A DNA stretch of 64,000 bases from Catalinimonas alkaloidigena (GCF_900100765.1 NZ_FNFO01000013.1:124001-188000), one strand, 5' to 3'; positions 10,276 to 18,454 are shown, numbered from the stretch's first letter. Program-made: numbers and translations. Notes: a model not told the origin generated them from the sequence alone.

Positions 10276-11532
10276 CTAGGCGGCCTGTTCTTGTTTCGCT
10301 GGTTCCTGCAAGCGCCGTAGGGGGGCAACGGCCAGCACAATGCTCAGCACGATCAGCACGGCACCCATCAGAAAAGGCGCGCCTGGAAAATAAAACGGGG
10401 CCTGATCGCCCGTGAAATAGGCAAACAGGTTGGTCATGAGCGGTGGGCCGAGGATGCTCGTGACGCTGATCAGGCTGGTGAGTGCCCCTTGCAATTCGCC
10501 CTGTTCGTTGGCGGGCACCTGCGTGGATAACAGCCCCTGCAACGCCGGACCGGAAATGCCGCCCAGCGCGTACGGCACCAGGAAAATGTACATCTGCCAG
10601 CCCTGCGTGGCGAAGGAGAACAGGAGGAAACCCAGCATGTAAAATGCAAAACCCACAAAGATGGAGCGTTTCATGCCCAGCTTCGGGATGGTAAAGCGGG
10701 TCAGAAAGCCCTGCACCACCCCGACCAGCAGCCCCAGTGCTCCCAGCGAAAAACCGACCTGCGCTTCGCTCCAGCCGAACCGCTCCATCGTGAAATACGA
10801 CCACGTGCTTTGCGGGGCGTGGGCCGCCAGGTAGATCAACACCAGCGACGCCAGCAGGCCCATCAGCACCGGATAGCGCCGCGCCTGTTGCAGCGAGCCG
10901 ATCGGGTTGGCCCGTTTCCAACGGAACGCCCGCCGGTTTTCTGCCGTCAGCGATTCGGGGAGGATGAAATAGCCGTAGAGGAAGTTGAGGAACGTCAGCC
11001 CCGCCGCCGCCAGAAACGGAATGCGCGAGCCGTACTGGCCGAGCACACCGCCCAGCACCGGCCCGATGACAAACCCCACGCCGAAGGCCGCGCCGATCAT
11101 CCCGAAGTTCTGCGCCCGCTTTTCCGGTGGACTCACGTCGGCGATGTACGCCGAGGCCGTGGTGAAACTTGCGCCCATCACGCCCGCCACGATGCGCCCG
11201 ATGAACAGCCAGCCGATGGTCGGGGCAAAGGCCAGAAACAGGTAGTCGACACCGAAGCCGAACAGCGAAGCCAGCAGCACGGGCCGCCGTCCGTAGCGGT
11301 CGCTCAGCCCACCCACCACCGGGGCGCAGAGAAACTGCATGAAGGCGTAGGCGAACAGGAGCCACCCCCCGTAGGTCGCGGCCTGACTCAGGTCATCGTG
11401 AATCAGTTCGGTAATCAAGGTCGGCAGCACCGGCGCGATGATGCCCAGCCCGATCACGTCGATCAGCAACGTCACGAAGATGAAACCGAGGGCAGCTTTA
11501 CGTGGCTCGGCCTGATGGGAAGGAGAAGACAT
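10276..11532 (-). CDS. MFS transporter, TetA-like drug-export family
   Basis: The 418-residue protein is highly hydrophobic, with about 12 membrane helices. It carries the MFS loop 2-3 signature ([14 protein letters not shown], residues about 74-87) and the TM5 motif of drug:H+ antiporters ([12 protein letters not shown]). The N-terminal run [19 protein letters not shown] is typical of the TCR/Tet group. By family it exports a small hydrophobic compound by proton antiport; the substrate cannot be read from the sequence. It lies between the amylase and an SMR pump on the same strand, but gaps of more than 170 bases argue against a tight operon. A GACCTTTG box about 26 bases before the start may be its -7 element. 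Confidence 0.88.
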   Translation of the reverse strand: MSSPSHQAEPRKAALGFIFVTLLIDVIGLGIIAPVLPTLITELIHDDLSQAATYGGWLLFAYAFMQFLCAPVVGGLSDRYGRRPVLLASLFGFGVDYLFLAFAPTIGWLFIGRIVAGVMGASFTTASAYIADVSPPEKRAQNFGMIGAAFGVGFVIGPVLGGVLGQYGSRIPFLAAAGLTFLNFLYGYFILPESLTAENRRAFRWKRANPIGSLQQARRYPVLMGLLASLVLIYLAAHAPQSTWSYFTMERFGWSEAQVGFSLGALGLLVGVVQGFLTRFTIPKLGMKRSIFVGFAFYMLGFLLFSFATQGWQMYIFLVPYALGGISGPALQGLLSTQVPANEQGELQGALTSLISVTSILGPPLMTNLFAYFTGDQAPFYFPGAPFLMGAVLIVLSIVLAVAPLRRLQEPAKQEQAA

Positions 11533-11745
11533 AGCGTAGGGGAGAAAGAGTCGGGCGCAAAGGTCGAGAACTGGCTAGGAATTTCCGCGCGCTCCAGATG
11601 AAGAAATACTGAACACTGATAAGGAGAACTTGAAAGGCGGGAAGAGGCGCCTGAAGTGCGAAAATGAAGGCACTCGTGCTATAAATATTTAAAGTTATGA
11701 TAAATAAAGTAAACGAAACTAGCTACGCAAGAAAAGCCCAGGGGT

Positions 11746-12078
11746 TTAGTGAGAATTCATCTTTGAAAATAAATTAATAATGACGACACCCAGCATGATC
11801 AACCCTATGCCGATGATGGCGGGTAAGTCGGGTTTTTGTTTGAAAAAGACGATTCCCAGTAGGGTAATGGCGATAATCCCGACGCCTGACCAAATGGCGT
11901 AGGCTACGCCGATCGGGACCACTTTCAGGGTTAAGCTTAAAAAGTAGAATGAAAACAGGTAACTGATCACCGTAACGACGGAGGCACCCCATTGGCTAAA
12001 CCCCTCTGACTTCTTTAGGTAGGTCGTGCCCATGATTTCAAACGCAATGGCCAGAAGCAAAAACAAATAAGGCTTCAT
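11746..12078 (-). CDS. Small multidrug resistance (SMR) family transporter
   Basis: At 110 residues with four predicted helices, this has the size and layout of EmrE/QacE/SugE proteins. The essential membrane Glu14 is present (AIAFEIMGTTYLK), and helix 3 contains the conserved AYAIWSGVGI segment. Family knowledge places it as a dual-topology proton-coupled exporter of cationic or guanidinium-type compounds. The exact substrate class (Qac versus Gdx) cannot be decided here. It is the only pump gene of its type seen and is followed by gene-free AT-rich DNA. It starts 107 bases after the end of the arginine operon on the same strand, so read-through from argB is possible. Confidence 0.9.
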   Translation of the reverse strand: MKPYLFLLLAIAFEIMGTTYLKKSEGFSQWGASVVTVISYLFSFYFLSLTLKVVPIGVAYAIWSGVGIIAITLLGIVFFKQKPDLPAIIGIGLIMLGVVIINLFSKMNSH

Positions 12079-12185
12079 CGTGCTCGTTTCGTTAACCTGA
12101 TCGGACTGTACGCTGTACTGCGGAAGGTGCTTGCTGAACCGATGATCAGCCGGAACTCAGTCAGCGTAGGACCGGAACAACCCCG

Positions 12186-12965
12186 CTATGCCTCCGTCAG
12201 CCACGTCCCCTGTGGTTGCTGGAATTGCAACTGGTCCGATTTGCAAACGACGACGTGCTGTGCGCCTTTCGCCAAAGCCCGGAAGCCGTTGTCCAGCTTG
12301 GGAAGCATGCCTTCTTTGATGGTGCCGTCGTCTTTGAGCGTACGATACCGGGCAGACGTCAGCTCCGCGACCAGGGAATTCGGATCGTTTAAATCGCGCA
12401 TCACGCCGGGGTGTTCGAAGCAGTAGGCCAGCGTCACGTCGTAGTACGCGGACAAGGCGGCGGCCAGTTCGGCGGCGATGGTGTCGGCGTTGGTGTTGAA
12501 CAGTTGCCCGTGGCCGTCGTGCGTGATGGCCGCGAAGACCGGGACCGCTCCGGTCTCGAGCAGCGCGTGCAGGCCGTCGCCATTTACACTTTCCACGTCG
12601 CCGACAAAGCCCCAGTCGATCTCACCGACGGGCCGTTTCCGGGCGCGGATCAGGTTCAGGTCGGCTCCGGTCAATCCGACGGCGTTGACACCCGCCGCCT
12701 GCAACTGTGCCACGACTTTACGGCTGATCAGCCCGCCGTAGACCATCGTGATGACGTCGAGCGTGTCGGCATCGGTGATGCGGCGACCCTGCACCATGCG
12801 GCTTTCCAGGCCGAGGCGACCCGCCACGTCGGTTGCGGTGCGTCCCCCGCCGTGGACGAGGACTTTTTTCCCGGGAATGGCGGCAAAGTGGGCGATGAGT
12901 TCCTGAAGAGCGTCCGGCTCTTCCACGACTTTTCCACCGACTTTGGCAAGAAGAAGAGGTTCCAA
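12186..12965 (-). CDS. argB: N-acylglutamate kinase (ArgB)
   Basis: The 259-residue protein is an amino-acid kinase. Conserved positions are the N-terminal K-x-GGK (LLAKVGGKVV), the glycine loop (VHGGGRTAT), GLTGADLNLI, FNTNADTIAAELA and EGMLPKLDNG. It phosphorylates the gamma-carboxyl of N-acetyl- or N-succinylglutamate, the second step of arginine synthesis. The loop has Arg-Thr-Ala where most ArgB proteins have Pro-x-I, in line with the divergent Bacteroidota branch that may prefer succinylated substrates (inference). It follows argF' by 18 bases and is the last gene of the operon. Confidence 0.92.
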   Translation of the reverse strand: MEPLLLAKVGGKVVEEPDALQELIAHFAAIPGKKVLVHGGGRTATDVAGRLGLESRMVQGRRITDADTLDVITMVYGGLISRKVVAQLQAAGVNAVGLTGADLNLIRARKRPVGEIDWGFVGDVESVNGDGLHALLETGAVPVFAAITHDGHGQLFNTNADTIAAELAAALSAYYDVTLAYCFEHPGVMRDLNDPNSLVAELTSARYRTLKDDGTIKEGMLPKLDNGFRALAKGAQHVVVCKSDQLQFQQPQGTWLTEA

Positions 12966-12983
12966 AGGATGAGGTTTTAGGAC

Positions 12984-13925
12984 TTACAGGGATTCCAGCA
13001 ACCGCTTCAATACCACGGTGGCCGACCAGGTGCGGTTTTCAGCTTCGGGCAGGATGAGCGACTGCGGACTGTCCAGCACGGCGTCGGTGACGATCACGTT
13101 ACGACGGACGGGAAGGCAGTGCATGAACTTCGCCTGGTTGGTCAGGGCCATTTTTTCGGCCGTTACGGTCCAGGACGGATCGCGGCTCAGGATCTGCCCG
13201 TAGTCCTGGTACGACGACCAGTTTTTGGCGTAGATAAAATCGGCTCCGGCAAACGCCCGGTTCTGGTCGTGTTCGATGGTAACGCCTTTCGTGAAATCTT
13301 CCGACAGTTCGTAGCCCTGGGGATGGGTCACCACCAGATCGACATCGGCCTCTTTCATCCACTCCACAAACGAGTTGGGCACGGCCTGTGGCAGGGCGCG
13401 GGGGTGTGGGGCCCAGGTCAGCACCACTTTGGGGCGCGCCACGGTCTTGTGCTCCTCAATGGTGATCAGGTCGGCGAGCGACTGCAACGGGTGGCGGATG
13501 GCCGATTCAAGGCTGACGATGGGCCGCCCGGCGTAGCGCACGAACGAATGAAGAATCCGATCGCTGTAGTCTTCCGCGCGGTTTTTCAGGGTCGGGAAGG
13601 CGCGCACGCCGAGGACATCGCAGTATTGCCCCATCACGGCGGCGGCGTCTTTGATGTGTTCGGCCGTATCGCCGTCCATCACCACGCCTTCGGCCGTTTC
13701 CAGCTTCCAGCCGTCTTTGTCGACGTTCATCACGACCACCGACATGCCGAGCTTTTGCGCCGCTACCTGCGTGCTGAGCCGGGTGCGGAGGCTGGGGTTG
13801 AAGAAAATCAGCCCCAGGGTTTTGTCCTGGCCGATTTTGGGCACGCCCGCGGATTTGAGCTGGCGGGCTTCGGCGACCAGAGAAGAAAGGTTGTCCGTGT
13901 CGTGGACGGAGAGAAAATGTTGCAT
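12984..13925 (-). CDS. argF': N-acylornithine carbamoyltransferase (ArgF', succinylornithine type)
   Basis: The 313-residue transcarbamylase contains the carbamoyl-phosphate motif as FNPSLRTRL (residues 42-50), and HPLQSLADL. The segment TWAPHPRALPQAVPNSF and the HCLPVRRNVIVTDAVLDSP run are hallmarks, as I remember them, of the Bacteroides N-succinylornithine transcarbamylase rather than of ordinary ArgF. The enzyme carbamoylates N-acylornithine to N-acylcitrulline. The specificity position described in that family (Glu in acetyl-type, Pro in the Bacteroides succinyl-type enzyme) corresponds here to Ala88 in MDGDTAEH. Ala fits the succinyl-type better than the acetyl-type, but this is inferred by recalled alignment. 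A TAACTTCG box just upstream could give internal transcription of argF'-argB. Confidence 0.9.
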   Translation of the reverse strand: MQHFLSVHDTDNLSSLVAEARQLKSAGVPKIGQDKTLGLIFFNPSLRTRLSTQVAAQKLGMSVVVMNVDKDGWKLETAEGVVMDGDTAEHIKDAAAVMGQYCDVLGVRAFPTLKNRAEDYSDRILHSFVRYAGRPIVSLESAIRHPLQSLADLITIEEHKTVARPKVVLTWAPHPRALPQAVPNSFVEWMKEADVDLVVTHPQGYELSEDFTKGVTIEHDQNRAFAGADFIYAKNWSSYQDYGQILSRDPSWTVTAEKMALTNQAKFMHCLPVRRNVIVTDAVLDSPQSLILPEAENRTWSATVVLKRLLESL

Positions 13926-13947
13926 GAAAAAAGGACTTGCGAGGGTG

Positions 13948-13955
13948 CGAAGTTA
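13948..13955 (-). promoter_or_regulatory. Candidate internal promoter box before argF'
   Basis: TAACTTCG occurs in the 53-base gap between the DJ-1/PfpI gene and argF'. The same box occurs before the large hybrid kinase (36086-36093), and TACCTTCG occurs before the HTCS. No clear -33 TTTG is seen at the right distance, so this is tentative. Confidence 0.3.
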
Positions 13956-13978
13956 GGACACTTCCGAAAACAGGAGGG

Positions 13979-14542
13979 TCATTCCCGGCCGGAATAGGAC
14001 ATTTGCTGTTTGATTTTCTGCGCGGCCTCGCGTCCGGCCCAGCGTTCACAGAGGAAAAGGCCCAGGTCGAGCGAGGCGGCCACGGCCCCGGCGGTGATCA
14101 CGTCGCCGTCTTCGACGATGCGTTCCTCAACGACTTCCCGGCAAAACGGAGCCAGCGTCTGATACTCGTGGGGATTGCAGGTGGCGCGGCGGTTGCGCAG
14201 CAAACCGGCGGCTCCGAGCAGCAGACTGCCCGTGCAGACAGAAATTTTGAGCGGCACCGTCGCGGCCGTGCGTAGCCAGTGCACAAACCCTTCGTCGTGC
14301 ACGAGCGGCCGGGTTCCGTACCCGCCCGGCACAATCACCGCGTCGTACAAGTGCAGGTCGGGTTGTACCCGCTGCGGCACGAGGGTCAGCCCGAACCCAT
14401 CCTGAATTGGCGTGGTGTAGGCGCACGTCTCCCACGCGAAATCGGGCAGAAAGCCGTTGCTCCTCAACCGCGTGAGCGGATCGTACACGCCCACGAAGTC
14501 GAGGAGGGTAATGTCCGGGAAGAGGATGAACGCGACGCGCAT
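13979..14542 (-). CDS. DJ-1/PfpI superfamily protein, isonitrile-hydratase-like
   Basis: The 187-residue protein has the DJ-1/PfpI fold markers: N-terminal FPDITLLDFVGVYDPL with Asp15, the PGGYGT loop, and the nucleophile elbow SVCTGSLLLGAAG with Cys103-Thr104. This set of residues resembles isonitrile hydratases and the amidotransferase-like domains of GlxA regulators; no AraC helix-turn-helix follows, so it is a stand-alone enzyme-like domain. Its ATG overlaps the argD stop codon (TGATG), so it is probably translationally coupled to argD and cotranscribed with the arginine genes. The reaction is unknown: amide or isonitrile hydrolysis and metabolite repair are possibilities. Such a gene is not a standard member of arginine operons. 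Confidence 0.82.
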   Translation of the reverse strand: MRVAFILFPDITLLDFVGVYDPLTRLRSNGFLPDFAWETCAYTTPIQDGFGLTLVPQRVQPDLHLYDAVIVPGGYGTRPLVHDEGFVHWLRTAATVPLKISVCTGSLLLGAAGLLRNRRATCNPHEYQTLAPFCREVVEERIVEDGDVITAGAVAASLDLGLFLCERWAGREAAQKIKQQMSYSGRE

Positions 14543-15681
14543 CAGGAAGCGGCCACCTGGGACAGCACCTGTTCCAGTTTTTCGGTGAACAGATCGGCCT
14601 GTTCCTGCGTCAGGTTCAGCGGCGGCAGCAGACGGATGATGTTCGTGCCCGACGCGCCCGTGAACAGTTGGTAGTCGAACAGGAGGCTTTTGCGCAGCGC
14701 CGCCACGGGGAAGTCGAACTCCAGCCCGATCATCAGGCCTTGGCCGCGTACTTCCTTCACACCGTCCAGGCCGCGCAGTTGGTCCATCCAGTACGCGCCC
14801 AGTTCCGCCGCCTTGGCGACCAGGCCTTCGTCTTCCAGCACATCGAGCACGGCCAGCCCCGCCGCGCAGGCGAGGTGGTTCCCACCGAACGTCGTACCCA
14901 GCATGCCGTGCACGGGCTTCAGGTGCGGCGCCACGAGCACGCCCCCGATCGGGAAGCCGTTGCCCATGCCTTTCGCGACGGTGATCAGATCCGGCTGTAT
15001 GTCGGCGTACTGATGCGCGAAGAACTTCCCACTCCGTCCGTAGCCCGACTGAATTTCGTCCGCAATCAGGACCGTCCCCGTCTCTTTACAAAGTTCCGCC
15101 GCGCGTTGCCAGAATGCCGGGGTCGGGATGTGGACGCCGCCGACGCCCTGGATGCCCTCCACGATCAGCGCACAGACGTCGCCTTTCCGCAGTTCGGTTT
15201 CCAGCGCATCCACATCGTTGAAGGGAATGAAGGTCACCTCGTGCCCGGCATTGACTGGCGCGACGATCTTGGGATTGTCCGTCGCCGCCACCGCTGCGGA
15301 GGTCCGTCCGTGGAAGGCCTTCTTCAGCGCCACAATCCGCTTACGACCGGTATGGAACGACGCCAGCTTCAGGGCGTTCTCGTTGGCTTCCGCGCCGGAG
15401 TTGCACAGAAACAGCGCGTAGTCATCGTAGCCCGACAGGCGGCCCAGTTTCTCGGCCAGGGCTTCCTGCAACCCGTTCTGCACGGAGTTGGAATAAAAGC
15501 CGATGGTGTGGACCTGCTGGCTGACTTTTTCTGCATAATGCGGATGGCAGTGGCCGATGGAAATCACGGCATGGCCGCCGTAGAGGTCGAGGTACCGGGT
15601 GCCCTGGGCATCCCAGAGGTAACAGCCCTCTGCCCGCACGGGCTCAATGTTGTAAAGGGGATATACGTCGAAGGTTTTCAT
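14542..15681 (-). CDS. argD: N-acylornithine aminotransferase (ArgD)
   Basis: The 379-residue class III aminotransferase contains the PLP contact NSGAEANENALK (residues about 94-105), the cofactor Asp in LIADEIQSGYGR, and the Schiff-base Lys237 in LITVAKGMGNGFP. It converts N-acylglutamate semialdehyde to N-acylornithine with glutamate as donor. The length matches the family. Its start lies directly next to the left arm of the four-helix-bundle element, so its transcription from argC must pass through that element or start inside it. The 3' end overlaps the DJ-1/PfpI gene by one base. Confidence 0.94.
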   Translation of the reverse strand: MKTFDVYPLYNIEPVRAEGCYLWDAQGTRYLDLYGGHAVISIGHCHPHYAEKVSQQVHTIGFYSNSVQNGLQEALAEKLGRLSGYDDYALFLCNSGAEANENALKLASFHTGRKRIVALKKAFHGRTSAAVAATDNPKIVAPVNAGHEVTFIPFNDVDALETELRKGDVCALIVEGIQGVGGVHIPTPAFWQRAAELCKETGTVLIADEIQSGYGRSGKFFAHQYADIQPDLITVAKGMGNGFPIGGVLVAPHLKPVHGMLGTTFGGNHLACAAGLAVLDVLEDEGLVAKAAELGAYWMDQLRGLDGVKEVRGQGLMIGLEFDFPVAALRKSLLFDYQLFTGASGTNIIRLLPPLNLTQEQADLFTEKLEQVLSQVAAS

Positions 15682-15684
15682 GAG

Positions 15685-15715
15685 AAGTTTAGTGTTTAAA
15701 GCTTAAGGCTTAAAG
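15685..15715 (+). repeat. Left terminal inverted repeat of the four-helix-bundle element
   Basis: The arm contains AAAGCTTAAGGCTTAAAG and begins 4 bases from the argD start. It pairs with 16208-16238 on the opposite strand, with mismatches only at arm positions 9, 11, 13 and 29. Confidence 0.75.
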
Positions 15716-15732
15716 AGTTGACTGTTGAAAGT

Positions 15733-16092
15733 TTAAGATGCCTGACGCACTTTCTGAATGAGCCGAATCAGCATCGCCTTGATTGCTTGAAGGACAGCTT
15801 GCAAAGAAGCATGTTCTTCTGGTGTGAGATACCCAAGCTCTTTGCATAAAAGGAAATAATACTCTGTTTCATGGAGCGAACCGAGTGATATCTGAAAGTA
15901 GTTAGCAATGTCTTTGTCTGAGTATTTACCACAGCCTTCTGCAATATTAGCCGGAATCGAAACCGACGCGCGACGAAGTTGATTGGTAAGGCCGTAGACT
16001 TCCTCTTTGGGAAACCTGTTGCTGACCCGGTAGACCTCCAGCACCAACTGATGCGCTTTCTGCCAAACCATTAGTTTCCGAAAGTCCTGCAT
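15733..16092 (-). CDS. Four-helix-bundle protein (S23 / 23S rRNA intervening-sequence protein family)
   Basis: The start was set at MQDFRKLMVWQKAHQL because this is the usual N-terminus of the family; an in-frame ATG 8 codons upstream (16116) is also possible. The 119-residue product shows the family markers VWQKAHQLVLEVYRVSNRFP, LTNQLRRASVSIPANIAEG and a helix with ETEYYFLLCKELGYL. The family is small, cytosolic and all-alpha, and occurs inside 23S rRNA intervening sequences, next to diversity-generating retroelements and alone in intergenic DNA; its molecular role is not settled. Base composition is visibly AT-richer than the arginine genes around it, and it is enclosed by inverted repeats, both signs of an insertion. 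It lies in the same direction as the operon. Confidence 0.88.
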   Translation of the reverse strand: MQDFRKLMVWQKAHQLVLEVYRVSNRFPKEEVYGLTNQLRRASVSIPANIAEGCGKYSDKDIANYFQISLGSLHETEYYFLLCKELGYLTPEEHASLQAVLQAIKAMLIRLIQKVRQAS

Positions 16093-16207
16093 AATAGCTT
16101 TTTCGATGAGTACCATACTAAGCCACCAGAGCCTTTGGGTGAACTAGTCTCATTTAGCCTTAAGCTTTTCACTCCAATATACTGCCTTAGTTTGGGTGCG
16201 TCAGCCG

Positions 16208-16238
16208 CTCTAAGCCTTAAGCTTTTAGCGCTAAACTT
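16208..16238 (-). repeat. Right terminal inverted repeat of the four-helix-bundle element
   Basis: This arm contains TAAGCCTTAAGCTTTTAG and overlaps the argC stop codon (16237-16239). A partial direct copy of its centre lies at 16155-16169 (TAGCCTTAAGCTTTT), so the right side is more complex than the left. Confidence 0.75.
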
Positions 16239-17208
16239 AAAACGCCAGCGCCTTCAGCGTCAGGCCCGCTTTTTCTTCCCGACCGAACATCAGGTTCATG
16301 TTTTGCACCGCCTGCCCGGACGCGCCTTTCAGGAGGTTGTCAATCATGCTGATGATCAGCAACTGGTCGTCGTGCTTTTCTAGGTAAACGATTCCCTTGT
16401 TGGTGCCCACCACCTGTTTCAGAGCCGGATTGCTGTCCGACAGGTACACGAACGGATGTGGCGCGTAATAGTCCTGGTAGAGCGCTTTGGCTTCGTCCAG
16501 CGAACCGGCAAACGGCGTGTAGGCCGTCGCCAGGATGCCCCGCGTGAAGTTGCCCCGCACCGGAATGAAGTGCAGCTTGTGGGCGAAGTCGGGTTGCAAC
16601 TGGTGGAGCGACTGCCCGATCTCGCCCAGGTGCTGGTGGTTGAAGGCTTTGTAGACCGACACGTTGTTGCTGCGCCAGCTGAAGTGTGTTGTGGCACTCG
16701 GCGCTTGCCCGGCCCCGGTCGAGCCCGTCACCGCGTTGATGTGGACGTCGTCGTGCAATTGGCCGGCGGCCGCCAGCGGCAACAGTGCCAGTTGAATGCA
16801 GGTTGCGAAACAGCCCGGGTTAGCCACGTGCTGGGCCGTGCGGATCGCTTCTCGGTTCAGTTCCGGTAGTCCGTAGACATAGTTGTTTCCTTCGCGTTTC
16901 AGGCGGAAGTCCTGGCTCAGGTCAATGATTTTCACGGAATCGGGGACGGGGTGGGCCTCCAGGAACGTGGCTGCCGCGCCGTGTCCGACGCAGAGGAACA
17001 ACACGTCGATGCCGTCGAAGTCCAGCGCGTCGGTAAAGAGGAGGTCCGTCTCGCCCAGCAGATCCTGGTGGGTGCTGTGCAGCGGCTTGCCCGCCTGGCT
17101 CTGACTGTGGACAAATTTGAGTTCGACGTCGGGATGGAACAGCAGCAGGCGCAGTAATTCGCCTGCCGTGTAGCCTGCCCCGCCGATGATGCCTACGTGA
17201 ATACTCAT
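16237..17208 (-). CDS. argC: N-acyl-gamma-glutamyl-phosphate reductase (ArgC)
   Basis: The 323-residue protein has the NADP-binding start HVGIIGGAGYTAGELLRLL and the catalytic Cys133 in NPGCFATCIQL. The family segment HINAVTGSTGAG is also present (as VHINAVTGSTGAGQAPS). It reduces N-acylglutamyl phosphate to the semialdehyde. Its ATG overlaps the argG stop by four bases (ATGA), so the two are coupled. The stop codon falls inside the right inverted repeat of the downstream element; the last residues (LTLKALAF) may therefore be altered relative to relatives without the insertion. Confidence 0.94.
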   Translation of the reverse strand: MSIHVGIIGGAGYTAGELLRLLLFHPDVELKFVHSQSQAGKPLHSTHQDLLGETDLLFTDALDFDGIDVLFLCVGHGAAATFLEAHPVPDSVKIIDLSQDFRLKREGNNYVYGLPELNREAIRTAQHVANPGCFATCIQLALLPLAAAGQLHDDVHINAVTGSTGAGQAPSATTHFSWRSNNVSVYKAFNHQHLGEIGQSLHQLQPDFAHKLHFIPVRGNFTRGILATAYTPFAGSLDEAKALYQDYYAPHPFVYLSDSNPALKQVVGTNKGIVYLEKHDDQLLIISMIDNLLKGASGQAVQNMNLMFGREEKAGLTLKALAF

Positions 17209-18443
17209 GATTGGGCGTCGGTTGACTGGGTGAGTGAACCCGGCGCGACTTTCTCGTCTTCGTTCACTGCGTAATAGATTTTCAGGGCGTTGCCCATCAC
17301 CTTCGTAAAGCCTTTGACGTCTTCGCCGGTCCAGGCGCGGTTCATCTCGCCGTACGAGCCGAATTTGGCGTTCATCAGGTCGTGGTCGGATTCGATGCCG
17401 AGCACCTCGAAGCGGTAGGGCGACAGGCGGACGTGGACCTGTCCCGTCACGTTCTTTTGCGTATCAGCCAGGAACGTCTCGATGTTGCGCATCACCGGCT
17501 CCAGGTATTGGGCTTCGTGCAGGAGCATGCCGTACCAGTTGCCCAGTTGCTCCTTCCAGTAGAGTTGCCACTTGGTCAGCACGTGCTTTTCGAGGACGTG
17601 GTGGGCTTTGATCAGGATCAGCGAAGCGGCCGCTTCGAACCCGACCCGGCCCTTGATGCCGATGATCGTGTCGCCGACGTGGATGTCGCGCCCGACGGCG
17701 TAGAGCGCTCCGAGACGTTCCACCTCGCGGATGGCGTCTACCGGATGGTCGTACGTTTTGCCGTTCAGGCCTCGCAGTTCGCCCTGTTCGAAATGCAGCG
17801 TGATGGTCTGCTCGCCCTGGCCCTGCAACTGACTGGGGTACGCTTCGTTGGGCAGCGTGCTGTGAGAAGTGAGGGTTTCGCGTCCGCCGACGCTGGTGCC
17901 CCATAGGCCTTTGTTGATCGAGTAGGCGGCTTTTTCCCAGTTGCCTTCTACACCGTGTTCTTTCAGGAAGTCGATTTCCGCTTCGCGCGAAAGTTGCAGG
18001 TCGCGGATGGGCGTGAGGATCTCCAGTTCAGGAGCCAGAATCTGGATCGCCAGGTCGAAACGCACCTGGTCGTTGCCCGCGCCGGTGCTGCCGTGGGCAA
18101 TGTACTTCGCGCCGATTTCCTGCGCATAGCGTACGGTGGCCAGCGCCTGAAACATCCGCTCCGAACTTACCGACAAGGGGTAGGTCTGGTTCCGGAGGAT
18201 GTTCCCGAAAATCAGGTAGCGAATGCAATTCTGGTAGTAATTCTCGGTTTCGTCGAGCGTGACGTGCTTGGTGACCTGCAACCGTTCGGCACGGCGGGCT
18301 ACTTCGGCCAGTTCTTCGTCGGAAAAACCACCGGTTTGCACCAGGGCGGTGTACACATCCAGGCCTTTGGTTTCGGCGAGGTACACGGCGCAGTAGGTCG
18401 TGTCGAGGCCGCCCGAAAAGGCGAGTACTACTTTATCTTTCAA
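17205..18443 (-). CDS. argG: Argininosuccinate synthase (ArgG)
   Basis: The 412-residue protein begins with KDKVVLAFSGGLDTTYCAVYL, the PP-loop ATP-binding motif of argininosuccinate synthases. It also contains IAHGSTGAGNDQVRFDL, which binds citrulline and aspartate. It joins citrulline to aspartate, using ATP. Early placement in the operon, next to the acyltransferase and argC, matches the order I remember for Bacteroides. In N-acylated pathways a deacylase must act on N-acylcitrulline before this step; no such gene is in this window. A 12-base gap separates it from the upstream GNAT gene. Confidence 0.95.
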   Translation of the reverse strand: MKDKVVLAFSGGLDTTYCAVYLAETKGLDVYTALVQTGGFSDEELAEVARRAERLQVTKHVTLDETENYYQNCIRYLIFGNILRNQTYPLSVSSERMFQALATVRYAQEIGAKYIAHGSTGAGNDQVRFDLAIQILAPELEILTPIRDLQLSREAEIDFLKEHGVEGNWEKAAYSINKGLWGTSVGGRETLTSHSTLPNEAYPSQLQGQGEQTITLHFEQGELRGLNGKTYDHPVDAIREVERLGALYAVGRDIHVGDTIIGIKGRVGFEAAASLILIKAHHVLEKHVLTKWQLYWKEQLGNWYGMLLHEAQYLEPVMRNIETFLADTQKNVTGQVHVRLSPYRFEVLGIESDHDLMNAKFGSYGEMNRAWTGEDVKGFTKVMGNALKIYYAVNEDEKVAPGSLTQSTDAQS

Positions 18444-18454
18444 GGAGGTAGGGA

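Larger units (their letters stand above)
15685..16238. mobile_element. Putative four-helix-bundle element with 31-bp terminal inverted repeats
   Basis: This 554-bp AT-richer block fills the space between the argC stop codon and the argD start codon. Its ends (15685-15715 and 16208-16238) are inverted repeats identical at 27 of 31 positions without gaps. The only gene inside encodes a four-helix-bundle protein. The right arm contains the argC stop codon. The arm sequence resembles the AT-rich block of the dispersed intergenic repeats further along the window. No transposase or flanking target duplication was recognised, so mobility is an inference from structure. Confidence 0.55.

Noticed and set aside
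10276-12078. A resistance island formed by the MFS and SMR pumps
   Set aside because: There are no mobility genes, repeats or composition changes around them; ordinary chromosomal efflux genes are the simpler reading.
15733-16092. An rRNA intervening sequence, because S23 proteins can lie inside 23S rRNA
   Set aside because: Both neighbours are arginine genes and no rRNA sequence is present.
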